Counted from the first letter of the stretch, positions 47,838 through 58,033 are shown. The stretch: DNA of 64,000 nt from Skermanella mucosa (GCF_016765655.2 NZ_CP086109.1:62001-126000); one strand, 5' to 3'. The notes: generated by a model from the letters alone, not told the origin. Translations and numbers: made by a program.

Positions 47838-48667
47838 GGGGCTGATCCTTTCTGGCCGTTGGCGGCATCGGCGGCCCAGGCGGCAAGGCGGTGGAGCATG
47901 GGCTTCAGCACGGCGCGAAGCCGCCCGGCCCGAACCGGATCGTAGGTCCAGGGCGGCGCCTCGGCGGCGAGATAGGCACGCTGGGCCAGTTCCATCTGGA
48001 TCGCGTGGACGCCGTCCCCGGGATCTCCGTAATGGCGTGTTATCCAGCCGCCGCGGAAACGGCCGTTGACCACATGGCTGAAGCCCTCCGCCTCGGCGCA
48101 GGCCCGGGTGACGATCTCCTCCGCCTCCGGCGCGCACGAGGCGCCGCCGTTGGTCCCGATGTTGAAGACGGGCAATTCGCCGTCGAATAATCGCGGCACG
48201 ACGGAGCGGATCGAGTGGCAATCGTAGAGCACGACCCGCGGGTGACGCTGCCGCAGCCGCCGGATCTCGGCGGAGAGACCCTCGTGATAGGCGGCGTGGT
48301 AGGGGCGGCGGTCTCGGTCGATCTCCTCGGGCGACGGGGCGGCGCCAGGGCGGTAGAGGGGAATGCCGTCGAATGTCGTCGTCGGGCAAAGCTCGGTGGT
48401 CGCCTGGCCGGGATAGAGGGAGGCTCCGCCGGGATCGCGGTTCACGTCGATGACGTAGCGCGAGACGGTGGCGCGGACCACCGTGGCGTCCAGCTCCCCG
48501 CCGAAATCATACAGGCGGTCGATCCACCAGTCGGTATCCTCCAGTTCCAGCGCGCGGTCGGCAAGCCGGTCCCGCACCGCGCCGGGAATCCGCAGCCCCA
48601 CATGGGGCATGGACAGGATCAGAGGCGCGTCGCCCCGTTCGACGACGGGCAGATCTGCCGCTTCCAT
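47834..48667 (-). CDS. hutG: N-formylglutamate deformylase
   Basis: 277 residues from the ATG at 48667. Zinc amidohydrolase of the FGase family: [77 protein letters not shown]. It releases formate and glutamate from N-formylglutamate, the last step when HutF is used. The stop overlaps hutU and the start overlaps the hutI stop, so translation is coupled through all three genes. Confidence 0.94.
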   Translation of the reverse strand: MEAADLPVVERGDAPLILSMPHVGLRIPGAVRDRLADRALELEDTDWWIDRLYDFGGELDATVVRATVSRYVIDVNRDPGGASLYPGQATTELCPTTTFDGIPLYRPGAAPSPEEIDRDRRPYHAAYHEGLSAEIRRLRQRHPRVVLYDCHSIRSVVPRLFDGELPVFNIGTNGGASCAPEAEEIVTRACAEAEGFSHVVNGRFRGGWITRHYGDPGDGVHAIQMELAQRAYLAAEAPPWTYDPVRAGRLRAVLKPMLHRLAAWAADAANGQKGSAP

Positions 48668-49884
48668 CACCGGCCTCGCCAGACGCGGGAATGGAGGGGA
48701 TTGAAGCCGATGCGGTAGGCCAGTTCCGCCGGCCGGTCGATGTTCCAGATCGCGAGGTCGCACCACTTGCCCGGCGCGATGGTGCCGATCTCGTCGTCCC
48801 GGCCGAGCGCCCGGGCGGCGACGCGGGTGACGCCGGCCAGCGCCTCCTCCGGCGTCAGGCGGAACAGCGTGCAGGCCATGTTGAGGGTGAGCAGGATCGA
48901 CGTAAGCGGCGAGGTTCCGGGGTTCGCGTCGGTGGCGATCGCGATCGGCACGCCGGCCCGGCGGAAAAGGTCCACCGGCGGCACCCTTGTCTCCCGCAAG
49001 GTATAGAAGGCGCCGGGCAGCAGGGTGGCGACGGTCCCGGCCTCCGCCATGGCCGCGGCGTCGGCCTCGTCGGCATATTCCACGTGGTCGGCCGACAGCG
49101 CGCCGAACCGGGCGGCCAGGGCGGCTCCGTGCAGCGGGGAAAGCTGCTCGGCATGGAGCTTGACCGGCAGGCCGAGGGCGCGCGCCGCCTCGAACAGCCG
49201 TTCGACCTCGGGCGGCGAGAAGGCGATCCCTTCACAGAAGGCGTCCACAGCGTCGGCCAGCCCCTCGACCTGGACGGCTGGCAGCATCTCGCCGATGACA
49301 TGGTCCATGTAGCTGCCGCTGTCGGCGAACTCGGGCGGAGTGGCGTGGGCGCCCAGGAAGGTCGTCTCCACCCCCACGTCACGCTCCCGGCCCAGCCGGC
49401 GGGCGGCGCGGAGCTGGCGAAGCTCGGCCGACGTCTCCAGCCCGTAACCGGACTTGATCTCGACCGTGGTGACGCCTTCGGCCAGCAGGGCATCGAGCCG
49501 CGGCAGGGAAGCGCTGACCAGGGCGTCCTCGTCGGCCAGGCGCGTCGCGGTGACGGTCGACAGGATGCCGCCCCCCGCCCTCGCGATCTCCTCGTAGGTG
49601 GCTCCCTGGAGCCGCATCTCGAACTCGGCGGCCCGGTCGCCGCCATAGACCAGATGGGTGTGGCAATCGATCAGGCCCGGCGTGATCCAGCGTCCCGCGC
49701 AGTCGATGATCTCTTCGGCCTCATGGACGGCGGCGGCATCGGACGGTCCGACGAAGGCGATCCGGCCGTCCCGGCACCCGACCGCGCCGTTCTCCAGGGC
49801 GCCGTAGGGCACGGTGCCGCAGGGGTGTCCGGATGCTTCCATGGTCGCGATCCGCGCATTGGTCCAAAGGCGATCCAGCCTCAC
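48667..49884 (-). CDS. hutI: Imidazolonepropionase
   Basis: 405 residues from the GTG at 49884 (AAGGGGATGGCGC upstream); the frame is open further out but family length supports this start. Amidohydrolase metal motif [74 protein letters not shown]. Converts 4-imidazolone-5-propionate to formiminoglutamate. Divergent from hutF. Confidence 0.95.
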   Translation of the reverse strand: MRLDRLWTNARIATMEASGHPCGTVPYGALENGAVGCRDGRIAFVGPSDAAAVHEAEEIIDCAGRWITPGLIDCHTHLVYGGDRAAEFEMRLQGATYEEIARAGGGILSTVTATRLADEDALVSASLPRLDALLAEGVTTVEIKSGYGLETSAELRQLRAARRLGRERDVGVETTFLGAHATPPEFADSGSYMDHVIGEMLPAVQVEGLADAVDAFCEGIAFSPPEVERLFEAARALGLPVKLHAEQLSPLHGAALAARFGALSADHVEYADEADAAAMAEAGTVATLLPGAFYTLRETRVPPVDLFRRAGVPIAIATDANPGTSPLTSILLTLNMACTLFRLTPEEALAGVTRVAARALGRDDEIGTIAPGKWCDLAIWNIDRPAELAYRIGFNPLHSRVWRGR

Positions 49885-49929
49885 GCGCCATCCCCTTGTT
49901 CTTGCCGTGGGTGATTTTCTACGGATATT

Positions 49930-49945
49930 GTTATTTACAGTTAAC
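49930..49945. promoter_or_regulatory. AT-rich dyad in the hutI/hutF divergent promoter
   Basis: GTTATTTACAGTTAAC has GTTA/TAAC ends in inverted orientation and is the only AT-rich spot in the 133-bp divergent region. On the minus strand TTAACT-17 bp-TAGAAA could serve hutI. A HutC-type operator is conceivable but its consensus is not matched clearly. Confidence 0.3.
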
Positions 49946-50017
49946 GCCGCTCGACCACCGGTGTCCAGGATTCGCATTCCGGTCCCCCCGGGATATCTCA
50001 AGGAGCTTGTCGGAGAA

Positions 50018-51385
50018 TTGGAGCCAGTCAGGGGATTTTTCGCGGACAATGCCCTGCTCTCCCATGGCTGGAGCCGGGACGTGCTGTTCACGGTCGATGG
50101 CTCGGGAATGGTTTCGAGCATTACGGCCGATGCCGAACGCGGCGATGCCGAACGTCTCGGGGGCGTGGTGGTGCCGGGCATGGCCAACCTTCACAGCCAC
50201 GCCTTCCAGCGCGCCATGGCCGGTCTCGCCGAGCAACGCGGCGACAGCGCCGACAGTTTCTGGACATGGCGGCGCACCCTGTACGGCTTCCTCGACAGGC
50301 TGACCCCCGACGACGTGGAGGTGATCGCGGCCCTGGTCTGCTGCGAGATGCTGGAAGCCGGGTTCACCACCTTGGGCGAGTTCCACTATCTCCACCATGA
50401 TCCGGCGGGCCGGCCCTACGACGACATCGGCGAGGTGGCCGGCCGCATCGTCGCGGCCGCCGCGGCGACCGGCATCGGCCTGACCCTGCTGCCGGTCTTC
50501 TATGCCCATGGCGGGTTCGGCGGAGCGCCGCCGGCGGACGGGCAACGCCGCTTCGTCAACGACCCCGACGGCTTCGCCCGGCTGGTCGAGAGCGCCGGTC
50601 GGCATCTCGAATCTCTTCCGGGCGCCCGGATCGGCATCGCGCCCCATTCGCTGCGCGCGGCGACGGTCGGGGAGATCGAACGGATCCTGCCGCTCGCAGG
50701 CGGCGGGCCGGTCCATATCCATGTCGCCGAGCAGACGCGGGAGGTCGAGGACTGTCTTTCCTGGTGCGGACGGCGGCCCGTCGAGTACCTGCTGGACTCG
50801 CTGCCGGTCGATGGCCGTTGGTGCGCGATCCACGCGACGCACATGACCGTGGCGGAGACCGGGGCGCTGGCGCGCTCAGGGGCAGTCGCCGGCCTTTGTC
50901 CCGAGACCGAGGCCAACCTGGGAGACGGGCTGTTCGACGGGCCGCGCTATCTGGCGGAGGGCGGACGGTTCGGGATCGGCTCCGACAGCCACATCCATAT
51001 CGGCCTCGCCGAGGAGCTGCGGCTATTGGAGTATGGCCAGAGGCTGAGTTCGCGAGGCCGCAACATATTGTGCGCCCCTGGCGCCGGAACGGGTGAGTCG
51101 CTGTTCCGGGCGGCGGTATCGGGAGGCGCCCGAGCGCTCGGGCAGCCGGTTGACGGGCTCCAGGCCGGGCAGCGCGCCGATTTCGTCGTCCTGGACGAAA
51201 CCCACCCTTCCCTGTCGGGCCGGCCGGTCGAGCGGATTATCGACTCCTGGATCTTCGCAGGCGACCGATCCTGCGTGCGCGACGTCCATGTCGCTGGCCG
51301 CCGCGTCGTCGCCGACGGGCACCATGTCGCCCGCGACCGTATAAGGTCGGACTATGTGCGGGTCATGGCCGGAATCCTGGGGTAA
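50018..51385 (+). CDS. hutF: Formimidoylglutamate deiminase
   Basis: 455 residues if the TTG at 50018 is used (AAGGAG 12 bases upstream); a GTG at 49961 would add 19 residues. Family motifs: [108 protein letters not shown]. Deiminates formiminoglutamate to formylglutamate and ammonia, feeding HutG. Divergent from hutI; its 3' end overlaps the PEP-CTERM gene by 34 bp. Confidence 0.92.
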   Translation: MEPVRGFFADNALLSHGWSRDVLFTVDGSGMVSSITADAERGDAERLGGVVVPGMANLHSHAFQRAMAGLAEQRGDSADSFWTWRRTLYGFLDRLTPDDVEVIAALVCCEMLEAGFTTLGEFHYLHHDPAGRPYDDIGEVAGRIVAAAAATGIGLTLLPVFYAHGGFGGAPPADGQRRFVNDPDGFARLVESAGRHLESLPGARIGIAPHSLRAATVGEIERILPLAGGGPVHIHVAEQTREVEDCLSWCGRRPVEYLLDSLPVDGRWCAIHATHMTVAETGALARSGAVAGLCPETEANLGDGLFDGPRYLAEGGRFGIGSDSHIHIGLAEELRLLEYGQRLSSRGRNILCAPGAGTGESLFRAAVSGGARALGQPVDGLQAGQRADFVVLDETHPSLSGRPVERIIDSWIFAGDRSCVRDVHVAGRRVVADGHHVARDRIRSDYVRVMAGILG

Positions 51386-52158
51386 CCTGGGAGCTGGCGG
51401 GCGATGCGCCGGCACACGCGTCCGGAGATGCCGAGCAGGGCCAGGGCCGTGATCATCAGGGAGGCCGGCGCGGGTTCGTCGACCGGCACGGCAAGGCTTT
51501 CCAGTGTAGCCGTGTAGCGGAGGACCGTGTCGAAGACCACGGGGCGTTCCGGGGATGGAATCAAGGGAAAGGGACCCGACCCGGAGTCGAAGAAGGTGGA
51601 ACAGCGCGTCTCACCGGTCTGGACGCACTCGGCCCTGTTGGTGCGGTTGAACAGCTCGATATCCCCCTCGCCGGAGGGCAGCACGACCGAGAAATTATAG
51701 AAGAGGCTGTACCTGACGTCTTCCAGCTCCTGGAGTTCGATGAAGGTATTGGGCCCGACGGTTATCGAGGAGGTGAAGAACGGCGGTTCGCCCGGTGCCG
51801 GCGCCGTGACGGTCGCGGTCGTCCGCACCCTTCCCGCCAGGCTGACCTGCGCCGCCCCCCTGCCATCCAGATCAAGGCTGGCGGAGCCCGCGAGGCCGGT
51901 GAGGAATTCTCCCGTCGACACGCCTTCGGAACCGAAGAGGCTGCCCGAAGCGCTGCCGCCACCGGTCGCCGAGCTGGAGACGGTGGGTTCGAAGATGTGC
52001 TCGCTGGAAACAAGGAAATCCGTCGGCACGTTCTCGTACCTCAGCCCGATCACCGGCGTGCCGACGATCGCGGCCCCCAGGAACGGTTCCGAGCGTGCAC
52101 CGGCCGGCGCCGCGGCCAGCATCAGCCACACGAGCGCAAGGGTCTTGGCAAGCTTCAT
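51352..52158 (-). CDS. PEP-CTERM-like exported protein
   Basis: 268 residues from the ATG at 52158 (AAAGGACCGGGGCC upstream). Signal peptide KTLALVWLMLAAAPAGARS, a beta-rich, Ser/Gly-rich body (SSSATGGGSASGSLFGSEG), and near the C-terminus VDEPAPASLMITALALLG followed by an Arg-containing stretch (RVCRRIARQ), which is the shape of a PEP-CTERM sorting signal processed by an exosortase. Here about ten extra residues follow. No exosortase is in the window. Convergent overlap of 34 bp with hutF. Confidence 0.7.
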   Translation of the reverse strand: MKLAKTLALVWLMLAAAPAGARSEPFLGAAIVGTPVIGLRYENVPTDFLVSSEHIFEPTVSSSATGGGSASGSLFGSEGVSTGEFLTGLAGSASLDLDGRGAAQVSLAGRVRTTATVTAPAPGEPPFFTSSITVGPNTFIELQELEDVRYSLFYNFSVVLPSGEGDIELFNRTNRAECVQTGETRCSTFFDSGSGPFPLIPSPERPVVFDTVLRYTATLESLAVPVDEPAPASLMITALALLGISGRVCRRIARQLPGYPRIPAMTRT

Positions 52159-52223
52159 GGCCCCGGTCCTTTCCAATCCAATGCCGGGGGATTATCGTCG
52201 CCATGCTGCGGCATGGCGCGCGC

Positions 52224-52805
52224 TCATCGGTCCATCCCCCGATCCGACAATCCCGCACGGTCAGGCCGGGTCCGCCTGGACCGGAATTCCTCGTCCCAGG
52301 CCCGTTTCATGCGGACGGTCTCCAGCTTCAGGCGCAGGGACTCAAGCCGGTGCAGGCGACTGCGCCGTTCCGCCAGGTCGGTCTCGATGAAGACATGGAA
52401 ATCCGCGACCTCCGGCATGCGGCGGTAGCGGAATTGTTCCCAGACGCAGCGGAACGCCTTGCGCCAGAGGTCCCTGGGCCAAGCGGAGATCACCTCCACG
52501 TCAAGTTCCAGGGCGATCTCGTCCGGCAGCGGAAAACCCCGGCGGGACGCCAGCGAAACCAGGGCCGCCATCACCTCGCCGGGATCGCCGGGCGCCAGGG
52601 CTTCGCGGGCGTGCCGGACCGCTTCCGGCAGGCAATCGATCAGGTCAGGCGGCAGCTCCGGCAGATGCGGCAACGGCTCGTCGGCCCAGGATTCGCTCCA
52701 GGCATGCAGCCGCTCGACCCGCGTTCTGTTCGGCGAGGCCGCCAAGCCGTTCCGGGACCCTGGACGGGAAATCGGAACCACGGTGCGGGCGAGGGTCGCG
52801 GTCAT
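52224..52805 (-). CDS. Replicon-associated hypothetical protein
   Basis: 193 residues; AAGGACCGACGCC before the ATG at 52805. Mostly helical and charged: ERLHAWSESWADEPLPHLPE, VEVISAWPRDLWRKAFRCVWEQFRYRRMPEVADF, then a basic helix RRSRLHRLESLRLKLETVRMK. It overlaps the end of the HTH gene by 161 bp in another frame. I do not recognise a family; its position next to the origin suggests a replication or maintenance role. A later internal start is possible. Confidence 0.55.
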   Translation of the reverse strand: MTATLARTVVPISRPGSRNGLAASPNRTRVERLHAWSESWADEPLPHLPELPPDLIDCLPEAVRHAREALAPGDPGEVMAALVSLASRRGFPLPDEIALELDVEVISAWPRDLWRKAFRCVWEQFRYRRMPEVADFHVFIETDLAERRSRLHRLESLRLKLETVRMKRAWDEEFRSRRTRPDRAGLSDRGMDR

Positions 52806-53541
52806 GGCGTCGGTCCTTGTCGGTGGAAGTTTCGATGGGAGTTTCGGTGGAAGATGGCTTCGGGCCGGAACGGGCCAGCGGCAGCGCGCCCTTGGGTTCG
52901 ATCAGCCAGCGGCGCCAGGCCGCGGACGGATCGGCATACCGGTAGCCTTTGGCTTGGCAGGAGAGAACGAAAGTCTCCGTGAAGGCGGATACGTCCAGGG
53001 CCGGAATCCTGCCGCGAGCCCAGGCGATGTCGGCCGGCGTCGGCAGCCAGCCGTCGGGTATCGTGGAGACATCAGGCGCCGCGGGTTTCCCTTCCGATTG
53101 GATCGAGCTGCGATTTTGCTCTCCCTCGTCTTGAGAGAGAGAGATGATTATTTCGTCGTGATGACTCGTGTCAGCAGGCTTTACAGCGTGGTCAGGTTCT
53201 TTCGACACCGGCTTGATCGCGTCTGCCGCCTGCCGGGCCAAGCCGTCGAGCAGCCGGTACCGACTCGCCCGCTGGCGACCCTCGATGAATTGCCGGTCGT
53301 GCAGCACCACGCCCTCGGATTCGAGTTCCGAGATGGCGGCGTGCACCCAGGCCCGTGACCTGCCGAGGTCGGTCGCGATGGTTTCCTGCCTCACCCAGAT
53401 CCATCCCGCGCGGTCCGCGTATGTGGCGAGGGCGGCGTACACTGCTTTCGCGGCAACCGAGATACCGGGCCGTCGCATGATCGATGCGGCAACAGTTCCC
53501 CAGCGGCTGCCCATGTATTGAGCGTCCATGATCCTGATCAT
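52645..53541 (-). CDS. HTH replication-associated protein (DnaT/phage O-like layout)
   Basis: 298 residues. Residues 10-80: winged HTH_36 type, SIMRRPGISVAAKAVYAALATYADRAGWIW, TIATDLGRSRAWVHAAISELESEGVVL. Residues 100-180: linker. About 185-225: SAFTETFVLSCQAKGYRYADPSAAWRRWLIEP, like the DnaT/DnaD-type domain with FRxWL in primosomal proteins. The C-terminus is low-complexity and lies in the overlap with the downstream gene. Starts at 53541 or the ATG at 53529. It diverges from the iteron region and Rep, so it is probably part of the replicon machinery. Confidence 0.6.
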   Translation of the reverse strand: MIRIMDAQYMGSRWGTVAASIMRRPGISVAAKAVYAALATYADRAGWIWVRQETIATDLGRSRAWVHAAISELESEGVVLHDRQFIEGRQRASRYRLLDGLARQAADAIKPVSKEPDHAVKPADTSHHDEIIISLSQDEGEQNRSSIQSEGKPAAPDVSTIPDGWLPTPADIAWARGRIPALDVSAFTETFVLSCQAKGYRYADPSAAWRRWLIEPKGALPLARSGPKPSSTETPIETSTDKDRRHDRDPRPHRGSDFPSRVPERLGGLAEQNAGRAAACLERILGRRAVAASAGAAA

Positions 53542-54329
53542 TTGCTAAGTTGGTGCAACCCGATAAGATCCACGCGACGGAAACCATGGATTTCCACCTG
53601 CGGGGCGGCTTGCGGGAAGCTGCCGTGACTCTGTTCTGTTCGGGAAGGCGCCTGCAGGGCAGCGCGCCTTGTTTCTAAGATCCGGACTTGTCCATCGTTC
53701 CTCCTGCCATTTTCATGCCTGCGCCGACCAGTCGGAAGGAAAGTCCGGGATCGTGGCAAGCACGATCGGCGGCGCGTTGGTGAAACAGGACGCACATGCT
53801 GGTGAAGATTGACGCACTATTGGCGTGCGCAAGGCTTTCCGCCGGATTCGCGCCTGAAGTGCGTTGAATTTCACCAACTTGACTGGCAAAGGTCGCCGCG
53901 AGTCCTGATTCGTGGAACCGCGCCGATTCTCACCAGTGCCCAGGCGTCCCGCCGCGAAGGTGCCAAGTGCGTCGATTTTCACCATCGCAGGATCCCGACT
54001 GGCCACCTTGGGGACCTGCCGGCCTGTATTGGGCGATATCATCCGCGTCGAATTTCACCGATACCCGATCCCGTCCAGCGTCCCGCGTTGGTGAGAATGC
54101 ACGCGCTTGATCCCGACTTCCGTGACGCTCCGTGTTCTATGGTGAAGGTCGGCGCGGTTGGATCGAGTCTGCGGCGGGTCGTTGGTGAAACTCCGCGCAC
54201 TTTGCCGGCCTGTCGGCGTCGACGGAGCTCCGCCCCGCCAAATGCGTCCATTTTCACCAACCCCGGGGCGATCTTCCTTGGCAGCGGCATGGGCAAAGGC
54301 AAAGATGCGGCAGTCGCAGAGGGATCAAG
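53542..54329. other. Candidate iteron-type replication origin region (oriV)
   Basis: 788 bp without a convincing gene between the HTH gene and rep. It contains ten dispersed 18-bp iterons (annotated separately) and the rep promoter. No consensus DnaA box (TTATCCACA) was found by eye. Frames crossing it on either strand contain the repeats as low-similarity peptide repeats and are taken as accidental. Confidence 0.75.
53777..54260. repeat. Ten 18-bp iterons, consensus TGCGTCGATTTTCACCAA
   Basis: Plus orientation: 53860-53877, 53919-53936, 53968-53985, 54044-54061, 54243-54260. Minus orientation (reading TTGGTGAAA...GACGCA): 53777-53794, 53799-53816, 54088-54105, 54139-54156, 54182-54199. TTCACCA or TCTCACC and the GCG/GCGT end are kept in nearly all copies, the middle varies. 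Start-to-start spacing is about 22 to 76 bp. Such repeats ahead of a rep gene are binding sites for the initiator; the dispersed, two-orientation layout is unusual. Confidence 0.88.
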
Positions 54330-55421
54330 ATGGCTCGTCATACAAATCCTGGATTGGCCTTGCAGCCGGTCGCGCAGTTCAGTCTCTTCGAGATCGAACG
54401 CGATCAGGATCCATGCACCAACCAGGTCGAGCTTTATGACCTGGCGCCCCGCTGCGTCTTCTACACGAGCGAGAAGGAACGCGTCGGCCCCTACCTGAAG
54501 ACGGTCGAGCGCAACTTCACCCATGCGGGGAAGGCCTACAAGCTGGTGCTGTATCCGGCCCGCGTCCGCCGGGCCGACGGCACCGAACTGGACGTCTACC
54601 CGAGCGAGCGCGAGCAGATCGTGGAAGAGGTCCTGCGCCGGCTGGCGTCGGAAGCCAACCGGATCTGGCTGGAGGAGGACGAACGGCAGCGCGACCGGGT
54701 GATGATGTCCTTCACCGTCAACGAGATCCGGACCGAGTTGAAGCGGGTCGGGCATTCGCTGAACGGTGACCAAGTCCGGGAGGCGCTGGAAGTGCTTCAC
54801 CGTTCGGTGATCGAGATCCGCCAGTGCGGCGTCGGCAAGGACCCGCTGCTGTCGTCGTCAGCGTTTCCCGTGATGATGATCTCCGATGCGCGGAATGCCG
54901 GGGCGAAGACCTACCTGCAGTTCAATCCCCTGGTCGCCCAGGCCATCCGGTCGCTGGAATGGCGCCGCGCCAGCTACGAGACGCTGATGCGGATCAGCGA
55001 CCCGGTGGCGCGATGGCTCTACAAGCGCCTTGCCCTCCGGATGAGATCGACCGACACAGAGATTTCCATGCGCGCCACCGCGATCGCCCAGGACAGCGGG
55101 CTGGTCAATCGCTCCCGTACCCGGGATACGCTGAAGCGCATCACGGAAGCCATGGAATCGCTGGTGGACGCCAACGTCCTGGACGGTTACGCCTGCTCCG
55201 TCGAGAAGGAAGGGCGGCGGCAGGTCGACATCATCTATGACCTGCGCCTGTCCGGTTCGATGCGCGACGAGTTGCAGAGGGCGGACCGCGCCGCCGTCGA
55301 GGCAAAGCGCACGATGAAGAGGATCGCCGGTACGGAGCAGCCCGACCGCTTCCTGCGGGTGGACGGCGACCGGCTTCAGAAGATCCGCCAGGATGAGCGG
55401 AACGCCCTGACCGCAAGCTGA
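54330..55421 (+). CDS. Plasmid/chromid replication initiator protein (Rep)
   Basis: 363 residues from the ATG at 54330 (GAGGGATCAAG upstream). Two winged-helix-like halves: YPSEREQIVEEVLRRLA, VMMSFTVNEIRTELKRVGHSLNGDQVREALEVLHRSVIEI, then YETLMRISDPVARWLYKRLALRM, ISMRATAIAQDSGLVNRSRTRDTLKRITEAMESLV and KEGRRQVDIIYDLRLS. This organisation (two WH domains with an RxxIEI-type strand) is that of iteron-binding initiators of the RepA/TrfA kind. It would bind the ten iterons upstream, open the origin, and probably regulate itself. No parAB is visible in the window. Confidence 0.8.
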   Translation: MARHTNPGLALQPVAQFSLFEIERDQDPCTNQVELYDLAPRCVFYTSEKERVGPYLKTVERNFTHAGKAYKLVLYPARVRRADGTELDVYPSEREQIVEEVLRRLASEANRIWLEEDERQRDRVMMSFTVNEIRTELKRVGHSLNGDQVREALEVLHRSVIEIRQCGVGKDPLLSSSAFPVMMISDARNAGAKTYLQFNPLVAQAIRSLEWRRASYETLMRISDPVARWLYKRLALRMRSTDTEISMRATAIAQDSGLVNRSRTRDTLKRITEAMESLVDANVLDGYACSVEKEGRRQVDIIYDLRLSGSMRDELQRADRAAVEAKRTMKRIAGTEQPDRFLRVDGDRLQKIRQDERNALTAS

Positions 55422-55932
55422 TCCGCCCCTGCCCCGACCGGCATCGCCGTGCCGGAGGATTGGGGAAAGAAGGCGCTTTACGGCATGGTGGCTGATGAAT
55501 TGGTTGTCGGCCCGACCCCGGTGCTATTGTTCCGGCCGAGACATTTGGTTCCAAGCGTTGGCCCACGGCCCAACCTACGATCGACGGTCCGCATCACCTC
55601 CGCCCCGCATTAAACCGTAGGTTGGGCCGTGGGCCAACGCATCGCAGAACATGAGGTGGGGGATCTTCCGTTCCGGCCGGAACGCTATCATGGTTAACGA
55701 GTTCGCAAGGATGCCTGCATACAACGGTATGCTGCGCATTTTTTCGTTGCGTTTCCTCCCTGGACTCGACCCCGCGCGATATCCGCTGCGGGGCAATTCT
55801 TTATAAGCTCTCCAGCAAATTGGCATATTACCTGACGATATTATGCTCTTGTGAACCATTATTCAATATTTGGACGACAAAATTGATGGTAACGGGATGT
55901 AAAATCCTGGTTAGTGATTTATGAGGTTTTAA
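55422..55932. other. Intergenic region rep / chemoreceptor
   Basis: 511 bp. It holds a long palindrome at 55555-55640 (listed separately) and, at about 55795-55930, an AT-rich stretch that is the likely promoter region of the chemoreceptor. Short open frames on the minus strand (for example 55575-55859) show no family features. Confidence 0.55.
55555..55640. repeat. 25-bp perfect inverted repeat (REP-like palindrome)
   Basis: Arms 55555-55579 and 55616-55640 are exact reverse complements over 25 bp, starting GCGTTGGCCCACGG, with a 36-base loop. The ACCTACG/CGTAGGTTGGG ends resemble a widespread proteobacterial intergenic palindrome family. It may terminate or stabilise rep mRNA, or be a mobile palindrome. 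Confidence 0.85.
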
Positions 55933-57984
55933 GTGAATACCCTGACAATGGCTCATCCCAAGGGCATATCCAACCTGTTTTCAAATATGAAAACGCGGAC
56001 GAAGATCTATACAGGTTTCGGTGCCTTGCTTTTACTTTTGAGTGGGCTTGGCGGCGCATTCTGGCTTTCGGCCGAAGACGGTTTGAACAACCTGAACGCC
56101 TATACCGGCCAGTCAGAGATAGCCGTCAGAATTTCTCAAGCGGAAACAAACCTTCTTGAGGCTGAGCTGGCGGTCAGGCGCTTCCTGGCTGCCGGCGATG
56201 AAGCCGACGCCGCCGGCTTCACCGAAAAATGGGCCGGGGTGGATAGCGCCCTGGTCCTGGCCAAAAACCGGATGACCCAGCAGGAAAACATCGGCACGGT
56301 CGAAGATATCCTGTCCTTGAAGAACGCTTATGCCGCCTCCTTCAAGGAAGTCGTCGAGAAGAGCGCGCGGCGCGATGCGCTCGAGGCGGAAATCCTCAAC
56401 GATGTCGGCGTGAAACTGCGCAAGATGCTGACCGAAATGCGCGCGGCGGAGATGGCGGTCGGCAACGGCGCGGTACTCGGCGATCTGGCGCAGGCCAGCG
56501 AGAGTTTCCTGGTCGCCCGGGTCGTCGCTGCCCGATTCCTGGGGCTCAAGAACAAGAGCGAGATTGCACGCGTCATGAAGGAGCTCGACAGCGTGGATTC
56601 GCGCCTTGTCGAACTGGCTGCGCAGCTGATCGCCCCGGAGCAGAGCCGACGGCTGACGGATGTGAAACAGGCTCTGTCGCGCTACGGGCAGGGGTTCGAG
56701 GAACTGGCATCTGTGACCCTGGAAATCGAAGACCGGATCGCGGGTCCCATGACCGATACCATGGCGTTGATCCGACGGAAGGCGGACGACATCCTGGCGA
56801 TAGCAACCGACTTGCAGGCCACGACCCAGACGGAAGCGGTGAACCATGCGGCGAGCGTGCGAATGACGGCTGCCGTGCTTTGCGCTACCGCCGTCATGCT
56901 CGGTCTGGCGCTCGCCTGGTTGATCGCGCGCAGCATCGCCGTTCCGGTCGTCTCCATGACCGATGCCATGCGGCGGCTTGCCGGCGGCGATACCGATGTC
57001 GCGATACCGGCGGTCGGGCGGAAGGACGAGATCGGCCAGATGGCCGGCACGGTGCAGGTCTTCAAGGACAACATGATCCGCACCCGCGAGATGGAGCGGG
57101 AAGCCAGGGAGGCCGAGGTGCGGGCCGCCGCCGAGCGCAAGGCGGCGATGATCCGGCTTGCGGACTCCTTCGAGGCCAGCGTCAAGGGCATCGTCGAGAC
57201 GGTAGCCTCCGCCGCGACCGAGATGCAGAGCACGGCGTCGGTGATGACCCATACCGCGGACACCACCAGCCAGCAGGCGACGGCGGTGGCCGCCGCGTCG
57301 GAGCAGGCTTCGGCCAACGTCCAGACCGTGGCCGCCGCGACCGAGGAGCTGTCCTCCTCCATCGCCGAGATCGGTCGGCAGATCAACAGTTCCAGCCAGA
57401 TCGCCGGCCAGGCGGTGACCGAGGCGGGCCGGACCAACGAAACCATGAAGGTGTTGGTCCAGGCGGCCGGGCAGATCGGCCAGGTGGTCGAGCTGATCAA
57501 CACCATCGCCGGGCAGACCAACCTGCTCGCCCTGAACGCCACCATCGAGGCGGCGCGGGCCGGGGAGGCGGGCAAGGGCTTCGCGGTGGTGGCTTCGGAG
57601 GTCAAGGCCCTGGCGACCCAGACCGCCCGGGCGACCGAGGAGATCCAGGTCAAGGTCAAGGAGATCCAGGGTGCCACCAACGGAGCGCAGGCGGCGATCG
57701 ACGGCATCGGCAGGATCATCGGGCAGATGAACGAGATCACCACGACCATCGCCGCCGCGATCGAGGAACAGGGCGCCGCCACGCGCGACATCTCCTCCAA
57801 CGTCAGCCAGGCGGCGCGGGGCACCGAGGAAGTCTCCTCCAACATCACCGGCGTGACCCAGGCCGCCGGAGAGACCGGAGCCGCGGCATCCCAGGTGCTC
57901 GGCGCTTCCGAAGGCTTGGCACGTGAGGCCGAGAAGCTTCGCGGCGAAGTCGCGACCTTTATCGCCACCGTCCGGGCCGCCTGA
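55933..57984 (+). CDS. Methyl-accepting chemotaxis protein
   Basis: 683 residues from the GTG at 55933 (ATGAGGTTTTAA upstream). TM1 about 27-48 ([20 protein letters not shown]); a helical periplasmic ligand domain about 50-308; TM2 about 311-336 ([21 protein letters not shown]); HAMP about 337-390; a long signalling domain with the hairpin tip [20 protein letters not shown] and [10 protein letters not shown]; no C-terminal CheR-binding pentapeptide. An inner-membrane chemoreceptor; ligand unknown. An ATG at 55987 (MKTRTK) is an alternative start. Confidence 0.93.
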   Translation: MNTLTMAHPKGISNLFSNMKTRTKIYTGFGALLLLLSGLGGAFWLSAEDGLNNLNAYTGQSEIAVRISQAETNLLEAELAVRRFLAAGDEADAAGFTEKWAGVDSALVLAKNRMTQQENIGTVEDILSLKNAYAASFKEVVEKSARRDALEAEILNDVGVKLRKMLTEMRAAEMAVGNGAVLGDLAQASESFLVARVVAARFLGLKNKSEIARVMKELDSVDSRLVELAAQLIAPEQSRRLTDVKQALSRYGQGFEELASVTLEIEDRIAGPMTDTMALIRRKADDILAIATDLQATTQTEAVNHAASVRMTAAVLCATAVMLGLALAWLIARSIAVPVVSMTDAMRRLAGGDTDVAIPAVGRKDEIGQMAGTVQVFKDNMIRTREMEREAREAEVRAAAERKAAMIRLADSFEASVKGIVETVASAATEMQSTASVMTHTADTTSQQATAVAAASEQASANVQTVAAATEELSSSIAEIGRQINSSSQIAGQAVTEAGRTNETMKVLVQAAGQIGQVVELINTIAGQTNLLALNATIEAARAGEAGKGFAVVASEVKALATQTARATEEIQVKVKEIQGATNGAQAAIDGIGRIIGQMNEITTTIAAAIEEQGAATRDISSNVSQAARGTEEVSSNITGVTQAAGETGAAASQVLGASEGLAREAEKLRGEVATFIATVRAA

Positions 57985-57999
57985 CCGGCAGCTGAAAGG

Positions 58000-58033
58000 A
58001 AGAGCTCCGCGCGCTACCCGCCGCGGGGCTCTT
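58000..58033 (+). terminator. Rho-independent terminator of the chemoreceptor gene
   Basis: AAGAGCTCCGCG (58000-58011) pairs with CGCGGGGCTCTT (58022-58033) with one G-U and a 10-base loop, followed by TCGTT, 16 bases after the stop codon. Confidence 0.75.

Noticed and set aside
53777-54260. Could the repeats be a CRISPR array
   Set aside because: Copies are only 18 bp, occur in both orientations at irregular distances and sit beside a rep gene; no cas genes.
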